The notes: generated by a model not told the origin, from the letters alone. DNA of 64,000 nt from Streptomyces cellulosae (GCF_000721105.1 NZ_JOEV01000006.1:247277-311276); one strand, 5' to 3'; counted from the stretch's first letter, positions 15,310-23,546 are shown. Numbers and translations are program-made.

Positions 15310-16104
15310 GTGGCACCGAAGTGGCGCGACCTGGCGGACAGGTTCGCGGAGCAGATCAAGAGCGGTCAGTTGCCGCCGGGCGCCCAGTTGCCCCAGATCA
15401 GAGAGCTAGTGGAGGCGGGAGAAGGCTCAAAGGAGACCGTCCACAAGGCCTATAAGGCCTTGGAGGCTGAAGGCCTGGTGACGTCGACGCGCGGGCACGG
15501 CACCGTTGTGCGTCCGCGCGCTGCGCTCAAACGGCTGGGTATCGCCCGGTACGACAAGGCGAAGTGGCGCGACGGTGACGAAGTCGCGTTCATCGCCGAC
15601 CGCGTCGCATCGGGACGCGCGTACAAGCGCAACGAACAGACACAGACCGTGAGCCGTGTCGAGGCAGACAGCCTCGTAGCGGAGGGGCTGGGTGTCCCAG
15701 TCGGCTCCGAGGTGTACGCACGCGCCCGACTCGTGAAGGAAGGGGTACAGCCGACTCATACCCTGACCAGCTACTACAGGCCGGAGCACGTCGAGGGGAC
15801 GCGCATTGTCGATCCCACCCCGGGGCCTGCCGGCCGTGGCGGCGGGTACCGGGTCCTCTACGACGCCGGATACGAGATCGACCACATGAGAGAGGCCCTG
15901 TTCGCCCGCAACCCGACGGCGGAGGAAGTACAGCTCCTACAGCTCCCCGCCGGCGAGCCGGTAGTCGAGCTGCACCGGACCACGTACACCGCAGATGGCA
16001 CGGTGGTTGAGTTCGCAGTGGGCATTCACTCGGCTTCTCGCTTCGCGTGGGAGTACGACTTCAAGGTTCCCGACTCGTCACAGGACTGGAAGGTGCAGGA
16101 ATGA
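15310..16104 (+). CDS. GntR/HutC-family transcriptional regulator (KorSA-like)
   Basis: A 264-aa protein: N-terminal winged HTH (about 1-75; LPQIRELVEAGEGSKETVH and LVTSTRGHGTVV), then a UTRA-type effector domain (about 95-255). GTG 15310 is chosen because GAGGAG lies 8 nt upstream; longer frames lack this. In pSAM2-like AICEs the GntR protein KorSA represses replication and transfer functions. Three CCTAGGAC palindromes sit directly upstream. It is translationally coupled (ATGA) to the following YdcF gene. Confidence 0.88.
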   Translation: MAPKWRDLADRFAEQIKSGQLPPGAQLPQIRELVEAGEGSKETVHKAYKALEAEGLVTSTRGHGTVVRPRAALKRLGIARYDKAKWRDGDEVAFIADRVASGRAYKRNEQTQTVSRVEADSLVAEGLGVPVGSEVYARARLVKEGVQPTHTLTSYYRPEHVEGTRIVDPTPGPAGRGGGYRVLYDAGYEIDHMREALFARNPTAEEVQLLQLPAGEPVVELHRTTYTADGTVVEFAVGIHSASRFAWEYDFKVPDSSQDWKVQE

Positions 16105-16775
16105 TCTCGGCACAGGCATGGGCGGATGCTCGACTCCTGTGGGATTACCACCTCATGCACCATGCCCCACGCCCGTGTTCGGTGGCCGTGGGGCTGGGCA
16201 GTCACGACCTTGGCGTGGCTGACGTGACAGCGGAGCTGTACCACCAGGGCATGGCGCCGGTCATCGTCTTCACGGGGGCCACCAGTCCCACGACCCGAGC
16301 GCGCATGCCGCGCGGTGAGGCTGTCCACTACCGAGAGCGGGCGCTGCAGCTAGGCGTACCCGATTCCGCGGTACTCCTGGAACCGCGTGCGACGAACACC
16401 GGCGAGAACATCGAGTTCACGAAAGCGGTGCTGGCAGAGGCCGACGTCAAGGTCTCCTCCGTCCTGCTCGTGAGCAAGCCGTACGAAGAGCGACGCTCGT
16501 ACGGCATGATGCGGAAGCTCTGGCCCGAGGTCGAAGTGGTGTGCGCGTCCACCGCGATGGGCTTGGAGGAGTACGCCGACTCCATCGGAGACGCCCGCAT
16601 GGTGATCGACATGATCGTGGGGGCCCTCCAACGAGTGCTGGTTTTCCCGAGGTTGGGTCTGGCCATCGAGCAGGACGTACCAAACACAGTTGAAGCCGCC
16701 TTTGAGCGGCTGTGCGTCGAAGGCTTCACTAGCCGACTCATGCCAGCTGACGTTGCTGCCCACCCCGGCACGTGA
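16101..16775 (+). CDS. YdcF-family (DUF218) protein
   Basis: A 224-aa soluble protein with the YdcF/SanA fold signatures: GLGSHD near the start, IVFTGA, then RGEAVHYRERAL, LEPRATNTGENI and SVLLVSKPYEERRSY. The family is linked to S-adenosylmethionine or phosphate-ester binding; substrate unknown. The start overlaps the gntR stop by 4 bp (ATGA), so both are expressed together. The N-terminal residues of a longer frame to 16047 belong to the GntR coding sequence in another frame. Confidence 0.82.
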   Translation: MISAQAWADARLLWDYHLMHHAPRPCSVAVGLGSHDLGVADVTAELYHQGMAPVIVFTGATSPTTRARMPRGEAVHYRERALQLGVPDSAVLLEPRATNTGENIEFTKAVLAEADVKVSSVLLVSKPYEERRSYGMMRKLWPEVEVVCASTAMGLEEYADSIGDARMVIDMIVGALQRVLVFPRLGLAIEQDVPNTVEAAFERLCVEGFTSRLMPADVAAHPGT

Positions 16776-17186
16776 TGCCAGGGCGGGCAGCAGCCCACCC
16801 TGAGCTTCGTTCTGCACTTTCTCTACCTCATCAAGCCGACTCGCTCCGCTCCCCGCTCGCGGCCCGGTCCCCGCCCCGGGCCTGCGCTCCTGACTTCACC
16901 CCGCTCCAGCCCGGCCGGCGCCCGTGCCGCGTGCCGCGCGCACAGCAATCAGCCACCTGATGCCAGAGAGGGGGTACGTCGAGGCTGGGGCGGTGGGCTC
17001 CCGCGGCTTTACGGAGCCACTTTGGCGCGAGCCTCGAAGATCATGGCATCAACGTCGTGCTTTACCGGGCAGGTGCACAGAGTGCCTGACGCGCCGGAAG
17101 CTTACGGGGCCATGATCACTCGCGCCAAAGCAGCGCCACCCCAAAGCCGCTCAGGCACTTGGCTGCGGTGCACAACCAGCAGCGGC
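16776..17186. other. Gene-poor gap with an imperfect inverted repeat
   Basis: No convincing gene. TTTGGCGCGAG plus GATCATGGC (17021-17047) recurs inverted as GCCATGATC plus CTCGCGCCAAA (17109-17129), flanking about 60 bp. Across the left arm one frame reads HFGASLEDHGINVVLYR and then stops (TGA near 17090), which looks like the 3' remnant of an unidentified gene. The gap marks the border between the GntR/YdcF module and the lower-GC cargo operon. Confidence 0.45.
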
Positions 17187-17999
17187 CTACTGCCTCATAA
17201 TTTTCGATAGCAGCCCAACACGCTTGCTCTTCCAGGGAGCTGCCATCATTTCACCTATTTGAGATTGAAGTCGCTCGACAGCTTTCTCTTTTTCATCCCC
17301 TGCAGCCGAAGACCTAAGCGCCTCGATAGTTTTTCTGTATGACTCATGGACGTTAGGAGGGACGTGGCAAAGCGAAATCAGCCTCGAAAATTGACCTTCC
17401 AGCCTTTGAGGACTCGTACTACCCGCCCATCCAGCCAAGAATTCAGAATAGGCTTCTTGTGTCTTCTCGTAGTACATTTTCGTCAAGTCGAACTTCGCAC
17501 GAGTCAACTCTCGCCGAGATGACAGAATATGACCTAGTATCGCTCCAACTAGGACTCCTATGAGTCCAAGCGTAGCAGGGGTCAAGATCGCGATCCAGTT
17601 CGGATTAGAGGCGCCTTCAGCAATGGGAGGAGAAGCTACTGGCTCCGCTATAGACTCCCCATTGCCGAACCTTGCAACAACGTAAAGACTCTTATCATCA
17701 GTCGGCACAGACAGCTTCATTACGGAAGAATTGAGGCCTCTTATCTCATCGATCGACCCACGTTTTAGTCGCTTATTGGCCCATACCTCCACGACAACTT
17801 TATGAATGCTTTCCTCTCTCTTGTTGATCAGCGAGACAACTACTGTGTGGTCAGCACCACTGTTACTCCGGGCTAGGAAAGCTCTTAGGTGAAGGCCGGA
17901 GGATTCCTGCCCAAATGCATCGCCCCCGATGGAAATGAAGCCGAGCCCCAGCAGGACAAGCGCAGTCCACTTCCAACCTTCAGCAATTACTCTCCTCAC
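17187..17999 (-). CDS. Cargo gene C: signal-peptide and single-TM protein of unknown function
   Basis: A 270-aa protein, last gene of the three-gene cargo operon. Residues 1-30 form a signal peptide or first TM. About 31-130 is an exported beta-rich domain (HTVVVSLINKREE, VVVEVWANK). A strong TM lies at about 136-159 (IAILTPATLGLIG). Residues 160-270 are a charged helical cytoplasmic part. No family recognised. Its ATG overlaps gene B's stop by 4 bp. Base composition is visibly less GC-rich than the surrounding Streptomyces genes, indicating recent transfer. A membrane sensor or effector partner for genes A and B is an inference from topology. Confidence 0.8.
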   Translation of the reverse strand: MRRVIAEGWKWTALVLLGLGFISIGGDAFGQESSGLHLRAFLARSNSGADHTVVVSLINKREESIHKVVVEVWANKRLKRGSIDEIRGLNSSVMKLSVPTDDKSLYVVARFGNGESIAEPVASPPIAEGASNPNWIAILTPATLGLIGVLVGAILGHILSSRRELTRAKFDLTKMYYEKTQEAYSEFLAGWAGSTSPQRLEGQFSRLISLCHVPPNVHESYRKTIEALRSSAAGDEKEKAVERLQSQIGEMMAAPWKSKRVGLLSKIMRQ

Positions 18000-19678
18000 A
18001 GAATCACCCGCCGAAGCTGAGTCAAGAGAGCTCGTCGACCGTCTGGCTCAAGTATCATGATCGTTTCCAGCCAAACCTCAAGACGTTGTGATTCCCTTGG
18101 AGGGATGTGCAACTCCAAGAGCAACTCACGAATATATCGAGGTCCGATATCTGGCGGAATATGGGCTCCTTCACGGAGAAGCCTATAAACAAGCTCTTCC
18201 CGTGTGCCTGGCGGAAGATTCTCTGTCGCATATCGAAAATCATCAAGAAGACGGGTCATATTTCTCTTGTGGATGAGTGTGGGCGTCGACGCCATAAGGT
18301 CCATAACTGCTTCGTCAAAAGCAAGGCCGCGATGCAAGTTCCGCCTTTGATCGATTGTCCTTTGGCCGAGTGCGTAAAAGACGCCCCCCGCAACCAACAA
18401 CACCGCGAGTGTTCCCGACACGATAGTCGCTATAGTGTCCGAGAAAAAGTAGGGAGCACATACAATTGCCACCAAAGTCACTGCTGCCGCTGCGAGAAGT
18501 GCCTTCGGCAACGGACGTCCTGTTCGAATTCTCGCAAGACCATGCCTGTACAGTGCCGCATTCCGTTCGAGCTCTCGTAGCCTCTTGTTAAGAGCCTTGG
18601 CTTCACTTTCGGCTTGACTTATCTTTTCTTGCAGCCCATCCCTCTCGTGCTTTATGTGACCGCAATGTTCAAGAACTCGCCGTTCGAACGCGTCGCGGAG
18701 AGAGTCCCTATCAGCAACGATTTCCCTGATCCCCAACTGCAGGTCGGCTAGGGCCTCTTTAACAACTCGTGTAGGAAGAAATCTGTTCTCGCCGCTTTCA
18801 ACTAGAGCCATGACTACAGCAGCGGTGTACTCAATACCGCTGGGATCACCCGGCCCACCGCCCCAGCCACCGTCCTCGTTCATCCGAGTGCGCACCAATT
18901 GAACACCGTCGTTTATGATGCCTTGGTCGCCCAACTGTGTCGATGAGACCGCTTGAAGAACCAGGGCCACTGTGTACATGCCCTGAGAATCAAAAATATC
19001 GGTCCATCCTCGATTTCGGATCAGCGATTCGATATATTGCAGCCCACCGGAAACCGCTACTTCTGAACCCTCAGAGTCCGCGATCGCCAAAGACCTAACC
19101 GCCCATGCTGTTGCCGTTATAGAAACTTCATTAGAATCCTCGACTAGTGGCCATCCGCCGGTTTCCGCATCTTGCCTATCGAGAAGGGCTTTTTGCCACG
19201 GCTGGGCCAGTTGAGAGTTCTCCTCCCATGCAGCGGATTCAAGCAGTGCACGACTCGCTACCGCGGTAGAAAAGGACCTATTCCCATCTTTGACGGCCTG
19301 AGCGGAGGCGAACAACCGCCCCCGTAGTTGCTTGGCATAATCCGAGCTTCTGTCTTCCGCGTGAGCCACCCGGATAAGATCGAGGAGCTCTTCGATAGGT
19401 GCTTGCTTAGCACGCATACCATATACCTGCCGTACGTAAACAGCTCCGTCAACAATGAGTGCACCGACCGAGTCATCGCCCAGCGATCGCAAGGCTGCAA
19501 TCACCACAGAGGAACTATGTAGGTCACTGGGCAGTCCGACGTAAGGGGGCCAGCCCTTTCGGGATTCTCTAGAATCTACTAGGTAATCAACTGATTTTTT
19601 TAGGTATGCAGGTATGAAGGTGCCCTCCTGCTCTGCAACGACGTCGGGCCAAAGAGGAGCGTGTGGAGATGTATTCAT
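17996..19678 (-). CDS. Cargo gene B: toroid-like, coiled-coil, two-TM protein
   Basis: A 560-aa protein. Residues 20-310 resemble an alpha/alpha toroid of the prenyltransferase/terpene-cyclase repeat type, with recurrent GGW-type turns (TGGWPLVED near 174, DGGWGGGPGD near 269) each followed by a helix such as TATAWAVRSLA. No DDxD-like catalytic motif is evident, so a binding role seems likelier than catalysis. A coiled coil (about 320-375) leads to two TM helices (about 392-412 and 415-437) and a helical cytoplasmic C-terminal domain (440-560). Start and stop each overlap the neighbouring genes by 4 bp. Low GC. No known family assigned. Confidence 0.8.
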   Translation of the reverse strand: MNTSPHAPLWPDVVAEQEGTFIPAYLKKSVDYLVDSRESRKGWPPYVGLPSDLHSSSVVIAALRSLGDDSVGALIVDGAVYVRQVYGMRAKQAPIEELLDLIRVAHAEDRSSDYAKQLRGRLFASAQAVKDGNRSFSTAVASRALLESAAWEENSQLAQPWQKALLDRQDAETGGWPLVEDSNEVSITATAWAVRSLAIADSEGSEVAVSGGLQYIESLIRNRGWTDIFDSQGMYTVALVLQAVSSTQLGDQGIINDGVQLVRTRMNEDGGWGGGPGDPSGIEYTAAVVMALVESGENRFLPTRVVKEALADLQLGIREIVADRDSLRDAFERRVLEHCGHIKHERDGLQEKISQAESEAKALNKRLRELERNAALYRHGLARIRTGRPLPKALLAAAAVTLVAIVCAPYFFSDTIATIVSGTLAVLLVAGGVFYALGQRTIDQRRNLHRGLAFDEAVMDLMASTPTLIHKRNMTRLLDDFRYATENLPPGTREELVYRLLREGAHIPPDIGPRYIRELLLELHIPPRESQRLEVWLETIMILEPDGRRALLTQLRRVIL

Positions 19679-20877
19679 TCGGTCTCCAGCGCTAGCCGTA
19701 GTGCATATCGGCGTAGAGGATCTCCAATTCGGTACTGCCCGTCGACGTCCAAGCAGAATCCGGACTGACAGGCTCGGTCAAGATCGCCCTTTAGTGCTTT
19801 CGCCAAAGTGCTAGCGGCTTGCGTCGGCACACCTGGATACAACTTTGCCGATAGATCGTCTGCTTTAACTGATCTGCCGGAGCTAAGCATGATTTTTAGG
19901 GCACTTTGGGCACTATCAGATAGTTGCGATCTAAGCTCCAACGCCCTTGTGAATATATCTCCATGGCGGACCTTGAATATCTTTCGCAACACCTCTTCTG
20001 TGGCGATATTACTTTCGGTTTCGGCGACATGTTCATAGATCTCTGAAGCAAATTCAATAATTCTGCGAGGGAGGTTGCCAGCGACGTCTATGACGAGTGA
20101 AATGAGCTCATCGCTGAATGATACTTGATTTCCCGCCAGTCGTCGGGTGACACAGCATTTACCCTCTTTTTCCGTGTCGAATGGCCCAAGTGCGACACCT
20201 TTGGCAAAAAAGCGGGCCGCTCCATAGTCGCCTTCCGCATCAGCTGCCTTCCGGTCCAAGATGGCGCGGCCAGCCTCGACGACGCTAGTATTTTCGTCTT
20301 CCACCCGCAATGAGAGTATGAGTAGAAAATCGCTGACATGTTGGAGCACATTCTTTAGGGCCGATAGGGCAGCGGCCTCCATTCTCTGCCCTTCGTCGAT
20401 GCACACAACTACCTTTGGCAGTCGAACGCCATTAGATTCCTCCTGAAGGAAACTCAGGTCAGACTGAAGGTCTCCCCCTAGGAGCCGATCCCCCCCCGAC
20501 AGGCGAAAGTGTATTGAACTTGCTTTTTTATTCCAATCTCTTGTGAGGTTGTTGCTGCCGGTCTTTGCGTCAATGGCCTTTGCTACGGCTTTTACGATTG
20601 AAGCGATGTGATCGTATGCAGGTACTGCGTAGTCGAGCGTCGACAGTACGCCGAGCGTCCCTTCCTCGTTCGCGATATCAACCAGCTTCTGCAGGTAGGA
20701 AGTCTTGCCGCTACCGGTAGGCCCAGCGATATAGAAGTGCTGCGGCTTGCCGTTTTTCAGTCCGTTTAGAGATCCGTGGAATTGCTTGAGTTGGCCCTCC
20801 CGGCCAACAAAATATTCTCCTGCGACTTGCTGCACAAAAGGGTTGTCAGAGGAGTCTAGGCTGGGATCCATTGCCAT
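19675..20877 (-). CDS. Cargo gene A: AAA ATPase of Orc1/Cdc6- or STAND-like type
   Basis: A 400-aa protein. FVGREGQL (23-30) precedes Walker A GPTGSGKT (52-59) and Walker B VVVCIDE (156-162). A sensor-1-like LLILSL (185-190) and sensor-2-like GNLPRRI (267-273) follow, then a probable winged helix (about 320-395). This is the layout of Orc/Cdc6-type and signalling AAA ATPases. It is the first gene of the lower-GC operon and is coupled by ATGA to gene B. GGAG lies 8 nt before the second ATG (20871), so translation may begin there rather than at 20877. Function in defence is inferred from context only. Confidence 0.85.
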   Translation of the reverse strand: MAMDPSLDSSDNPFVQQVAGEYFVGREGQLKQFHGSLNGLKNGKPQHFYIAGPTGSGKTSYLQKLVDIANEEGTLGVLSTLDYAVPAYDHIASIVKAVAKAIDAKTGSNNLTRDWNKKASSIHFRLSGGDRLLGGDLQSDLSFLQEESNGVRLPKVVVCIDEGQRMEAAALSALKNVLQHVSDFLLILSLRVEDENTSVVEAGRAILDRKAADAEGDYGAARFFAKGVALGPFDTEKEGKCCVTRRLAGNQVSFSDELISLVIDVAGNLPRRIIEFASEIYEHVAETESNIATEEVLRKIFKVRHGDIFTRALELRSQLSDSAQSALKIMLSSGRSVKADDLSAKLYPGVPTQAASTLAKALKGDLDRACQSGFCLDVDGQYRIGDPLRRYALRLALETE

Positions 20878-21225
20878 TTCTCCGCTAGCAGGAAGCTGGG
20901 AAGAACGCCAGTGGCGTGCTACCCAAAGTCTGTGAATTCATACCTTGTGTTCTGTGCTGCACCGCTGGCCATGCTCTTTCAATATTTCATCGCTTGTCAC
21001 TCAAGATCGCATCCTGGGCGGACGCTGACGCTGCTGTACAGCGGCGACGTACAGCAGCGTTAGCAACCGGCAGCGCCCGAAACCAGCCCTCATCGCACCT
21101 ACGACGGCCTGTAACGACCCCCAACGACCGATCTCTGTGGCGCTACGGATCAGAAGGTTGTGCCTACGGGCACCCACCACGGACGCACCACAAGCGCACC
21201 AGATCGAGCGGCGAACAGCGGGTAA
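20878..21225. other. Leader of the cargo operon, with a tRNA-Arg anticodon-arm fragment
   Basis: No gene. The part next to 20877 should hold the promoter of the minus-strand cargo operon, but no clear -10/-35 boxes are visible. CTACGGATCAGAAGGTTG at 21143-21160 is identical to positions 40443-40460 in the intact tRNA-Arg(ACG), and GTACAGCAGCG near 21050 recurs near 40540. This looks like the relic of an attachment site of a tRNA-Arg-specific element. Confidence 0.55.
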
Positions 21226-21660
21226 TCAGGGTGAAAGCAGCCGGCCTAAAGCAGGCTGCCCCTGGCCGTTCGCCCAGGTCAGCGCCCAGGGGGCGCCAAA
21301 TGCCCGCAGCTTCCCAAGCTGAGAGGGCGTGAAGCCGGCGGACTGGTCTAGGTGGAACGCCGAGCCCGGAGCCGTCGGAGTCCACCCCATGCCCAGGGCA
21401 AGCCGAACGGCCGAGGCAACGCCGGAGGGCAGTACAGGCTCAGCCTCGCGACCGATCCAGTTGCTCGGATGCGGCTGGCCGGTGGTGACCACTAGCGTCA
21501 TGCCCGGCGTGTCCGCATGCTCGACCGCGAACGTGCACGGCGACCAGGCCAAGCCCTGGAAGCACGTCGGCCTGCCAGGCAGCCGCCAGCTGTAGGCCGT
21601 ACCGTCGACAACGATCCGTCGCGATCCGTTGTGGACCAATGCCATGAGGCCGCCCTTCAA
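21226..21660 (-). CDS. Hypothetical Streptomyces protein near attR
   Basis: A 144-aa soluble protein with MALVHNGSRRIVVDG near the start, GLAWSPCTFAVEHAD and VVTTGQPHPSNW; the C-terminus holds GSAFHLDQSAGF. It looks like a member of a small hypothetical family repeatedly seen in Streptomyces, function unknown. The start could be ATG 21660 or ATG 21645 (MALVHNG), the latter matching the conserved part better. It is the last gene before attR. GC content is back to the normal high level, unlike the cargo operon. Confidence 0.65.
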   Translation of the reverse strand: MKGGLMALVHNGSRRIVVDGTAYSWRLPGRPTCFQGLAWSPCTFAVEHADTPGMTLVVTTGQPHPSNWIGREAEPVLPSGVASAVRLALGMGWTPTAPGSAFHLDQSAGFTPSQLGKLRAFGAPWALTWANGQGQPALGRLLSP

Positions 21661-21928
21661 CAGCCACGATGCTAGCGAGCTCGACCCCGCCGCCCGTCTC
21701 AGTTTCCGTTTCGCTCACCGCCGTTCACGGCCGTTCAAACGGGAGCGAAGGCGGTAGCGGTTCCCACCGCCGACCACCGATGAACGCAGGTGAACGGCCC
21801 GCCCGAGGTGCTCAAGAACCACCGCAGTTGGAAAGCGTGTTGGGTGCAACCACCTAGCCTTGCCCTTGATCAAACGACAGGCACTGCCACCGACTCGCAG
21901 GAGGCCGAAGGGCGATACATGAATGCAC
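21661..21928. other. Noncoding stretch before attR
   Basis: No gene seen. It contains several TGAACG/CGTTCA words around CGGCCG (near 21718-21800), which might be regulator sites for the divergent side of the 21660 gene, but no clean palindrome could be defined. Confidence 0.3.
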
Positions 21929-21947
21929 GTGGGCCATGTGTGGGCCA
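21929..21947 (+). other. Candidate integrase arm-type site, right
   Basis: TGGGCCATGTGTGGGCCAG matches 18 of 19 bases of the site at 1678, in the same orientation, about 70 bp inside attR. Confidence 0.5.
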
Positions 21948-22019
21948 GCGCGCTGAAGTTCCGGAGTATCCTCGGCATCGGTACAGGTCAGGCTGATACC
22001 ACCGGCAATGGCGCGACGC

Positions 22020-22085
22020 TCTTGAAAACCGTCGTGGCAGCGATGTCACCGTGGGTTCAAATCCCACCGCCTCCGCGCAGGTCAT
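22020..22085 (+). repeat. attR core (66-bp direct repeat, right copy)
   Basis: Exact copy of 1508-1573. It contains the 3' part of tRNA-Ser without the 5' half, so it is not a functional tRNA gene; before integration it was the 3' end of the chromosomal gene. Sequence to its right is chromosomal. Confidence 0.9.
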
Positions 22086-22274
22086 AGGCGTTGCAGGTCG
22101 GAAGGGGTGCCGCTCCACGCCGCAGTTGCCCGATCTCCGCAGCGTTCTTCATCACCTCGATGTTCGCCCAGGCCAGCATGTCGGCGACGGTGTGGCCCGA
22201 GTCGGTCGGCCAGGGAAAGGGGGTCGTGGCGTCGAGGTCCGGCTCCGTGAGGTCGGCCAGGGTTGTCAGCCAGT

Positions 22275-23148
22275 GAGCCCTTTCAGCGGTGCCGCTCCAG
22301 AGTGAGGATGGCGGCTGCGATTGACGACATTCGGTTCGGGCTGCACCGGGCCTTGCGGAAGATTCGCCAGGACTTCAGTCGCGCGACGCCGCGCTCGACC
22401 GGTGCGCGTGCCGCCGACAGCGCGCGGTTGGCGGTTCGCTGTGTTGGCGTGAGGTCGCGGCCCGGTGGGCGTCTGAGTGGTGTCGTCACCCACGGGCCGG
22501 CACCCATGTAGGCACGGTCGGCGAGGATCGGGATGCCTTGGCGTTCGCAGATCCGGATGATCCGGTGGGTGCGGGCCGCAGTCAGGTCGTGCGCGCGTCC
22601 GGGCAGTGCGGGTGAGATCCACATCAGTCGTCCGGCTGGATCGGTCACCACCTGCACGTTCACGCCGTGGCGTCGGTGTTTTTGGGAGAAGTCGGCCCGG
22701 CTGTCGCCGACCCGGTCGCACTCCGCGAGGGTGCCGTCCAGCAGGACGTAGTCGGGGTCGGCTTCGCGCAGGATCCGCAGGAGTCCGGGCGCGCGGTCGG
22801 CGAGCAGGTCGATGACGGCTGCCGTGTAGGCGTGTGCGGTGCCGACGGAAATGCCGAAGCCGGCCGCGAGTTGGGCGAGGGTGTCGTGCCGCCGCAGGTA
22901 CACCAGGCCGACGAGGGCACGTTGGTGCGGCGGGAGCTTGCAGCGGCGGTCACCCTCGCGGGTGACGATGAGCATGGTGACCCACTCGACCAGGGCATGA
23001 GGCAGGTCGAGTGCGGCAGGATAGGCGACCAACAAGGCTCCTGCGCCAACGAGTTGAGACGTCGAACACCTCGCTCAACGGCACAGGAGCCTTGTCCGTT
23101 GCGGACGGCGTCGTCGTCGCCCGATCAGTGGCCACTCTGAAAGAGCTC
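22275..23148 (-). mobile_element. IS5-type insertion sequence, 874 bp
   Basis: Inverted ends GAGCCCTTTCAG (22275) and CTGAAAGAGCTC (ending 23148), one mismatch, flanked by the 3-bp duplication AGT (22272-22274 and 23149-23151). It interrupts the DinB-family gene. A second inverted repeat, CAAGGCTCCTG/CAGGAGCCTTG (23033-23094), lies in the leader of the transposase gene. Confidence 0.85.
22283..23035 (-). CDS. IS5-family transposase (DDE_Tnp_4 type)
   Basis: 250 aa from a TTG at 23035. The helix-turn-helix region includes [20 protein letters not shown] and FGISVGTAH. Catalytic acids lie in VLLDGT, in [10 protein letters not shown] and at the C-terminal side ([15 protein letters not shown]). 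The start is uncertain: upstream in this frame come QLVGAGA and then TGA at 23075-23077, whereas another frame reads [11 protein letters not shown]. Loss of one CAACT copy in the leader would account for the break, so the N-terminus may be frameshifted and the copy inactive. Confidence 0.85.
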   Translation of the reverse strand: MLVAYPAALDLPHALVEWVTMLIVTREGDRRCKLPPHQRALVGLVYLRRHDTLAQLAAGFGISVGTAHAYTAAVIDLLADRAPGLLRILREADPDYVLLDGTLAECDRVGDSRADFSQKHRRHGVNVQVVTDPAGRLMWISPALPGRAHDLTAARTHRIIRICERQGIPILADRAYMGAGPWVTTPLRRPPGRDLTPTQRTANRALSAARAPVERGVARLKSWRIFRKARCSPNRMSSIAAAILTLERHR

Positions 23149-23546
23149 AGTGGGTGCGCAGGTCACGTAGCCACTCGACGGTCGGTTTTCCGGGGCCGGG
23201 CCTGGTGACGTCGGTACGGGCTCGGGGCGGGCGGCCCTCCAGGTGGTCCTGGGTCACGCTCCACCACCAGCCGTTGTGCCAGCTCAGCCAGCCGATGGTG
23301 GGTACGGGGACGGAGTCGGGCTCTGTGTCCGCCCAGTCCGGTGCTCAGGTGCCCGCGGCGGTCCGGCGTACCGTCCAGCAACGGGGCGCCGGCTGCCACA
23401 GGAACTCTCCCGGCTCCAGCCGGTCCAGGTGGTATTCGAACAGTGCCCAGGTGACGTCGAACTGGCGGCGCAGCACGTCTGATCGTGAAACGGTCACCGG
23501 TCGACCCTGGCACACCGGCCCCGGCCGCAGAAGAGGATTTCCGGGA

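Larger units (their letters stand above)
1508..22085. mobile_element. Integrated AICE (actinomycete integrative and conjugative element), about 20.5 kb, in tRNA-Ser
   Basis: The element is bounded by a 66-bp exact direct repeat (1508-1573 and 22020-22085) starting in the tRNA-Ser anticodon arm and running 10 bp past the gene. Its content is the classic pSAM2/SLP1-like set: tyrosine integrase and Xis beside attL, Prim-Pol replication genes, a single FtsK-like Tra protein, Spd-like membrane proteins, a GntR regulator with its own palindromic operators, and variable cargo at the attR side. The replication ATPase is frameshifted, so autonomous excision and replication may be impaired, while int, xis and tra look intact. 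A lower-GC three-gene operon is the most distinctive cargo. Confidence 0.92.
22086..23497 (-). pseudogene. DinB-family protein gene, broken by an in-frame stop and an IS5-type insertion
   Basis: Two pieces of one minus-strand reading frame. The 5' part from GTG 23497 encodes VLRRQFDVTWALFEYHL, LEPGEFLWQPAP and TIGWLSWH..GWWW, typical of actinobacterial DinB proteins. An in-frame TGA near 23350 (GTCC-region, after RRTAAGT) breaks it. The IS element occupies 22275-23148. The 3' part reads PFPWPTDSGHTVADMLAWAN and MKNAAEIGQL, then runs into the attR region (first stop near 22057). DinB-fold proteins are metal-dependent thiol transferases; this copy is inactive. Confidence 0.8.

Noticed and set aside
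22020..22085. Second functional tRNA-Ser(TGA)
   Set aside because: Only the 3' half from the anticodon arm is present; the 5' acceptor strand and D-arm are missing, so it is attR.
22053..22118. Minus-strand frame beginning MERHPFRPATPM across attR
   Set aside because: It is a translation of the tRNA/att region and its flank in one frame, with no coding support.
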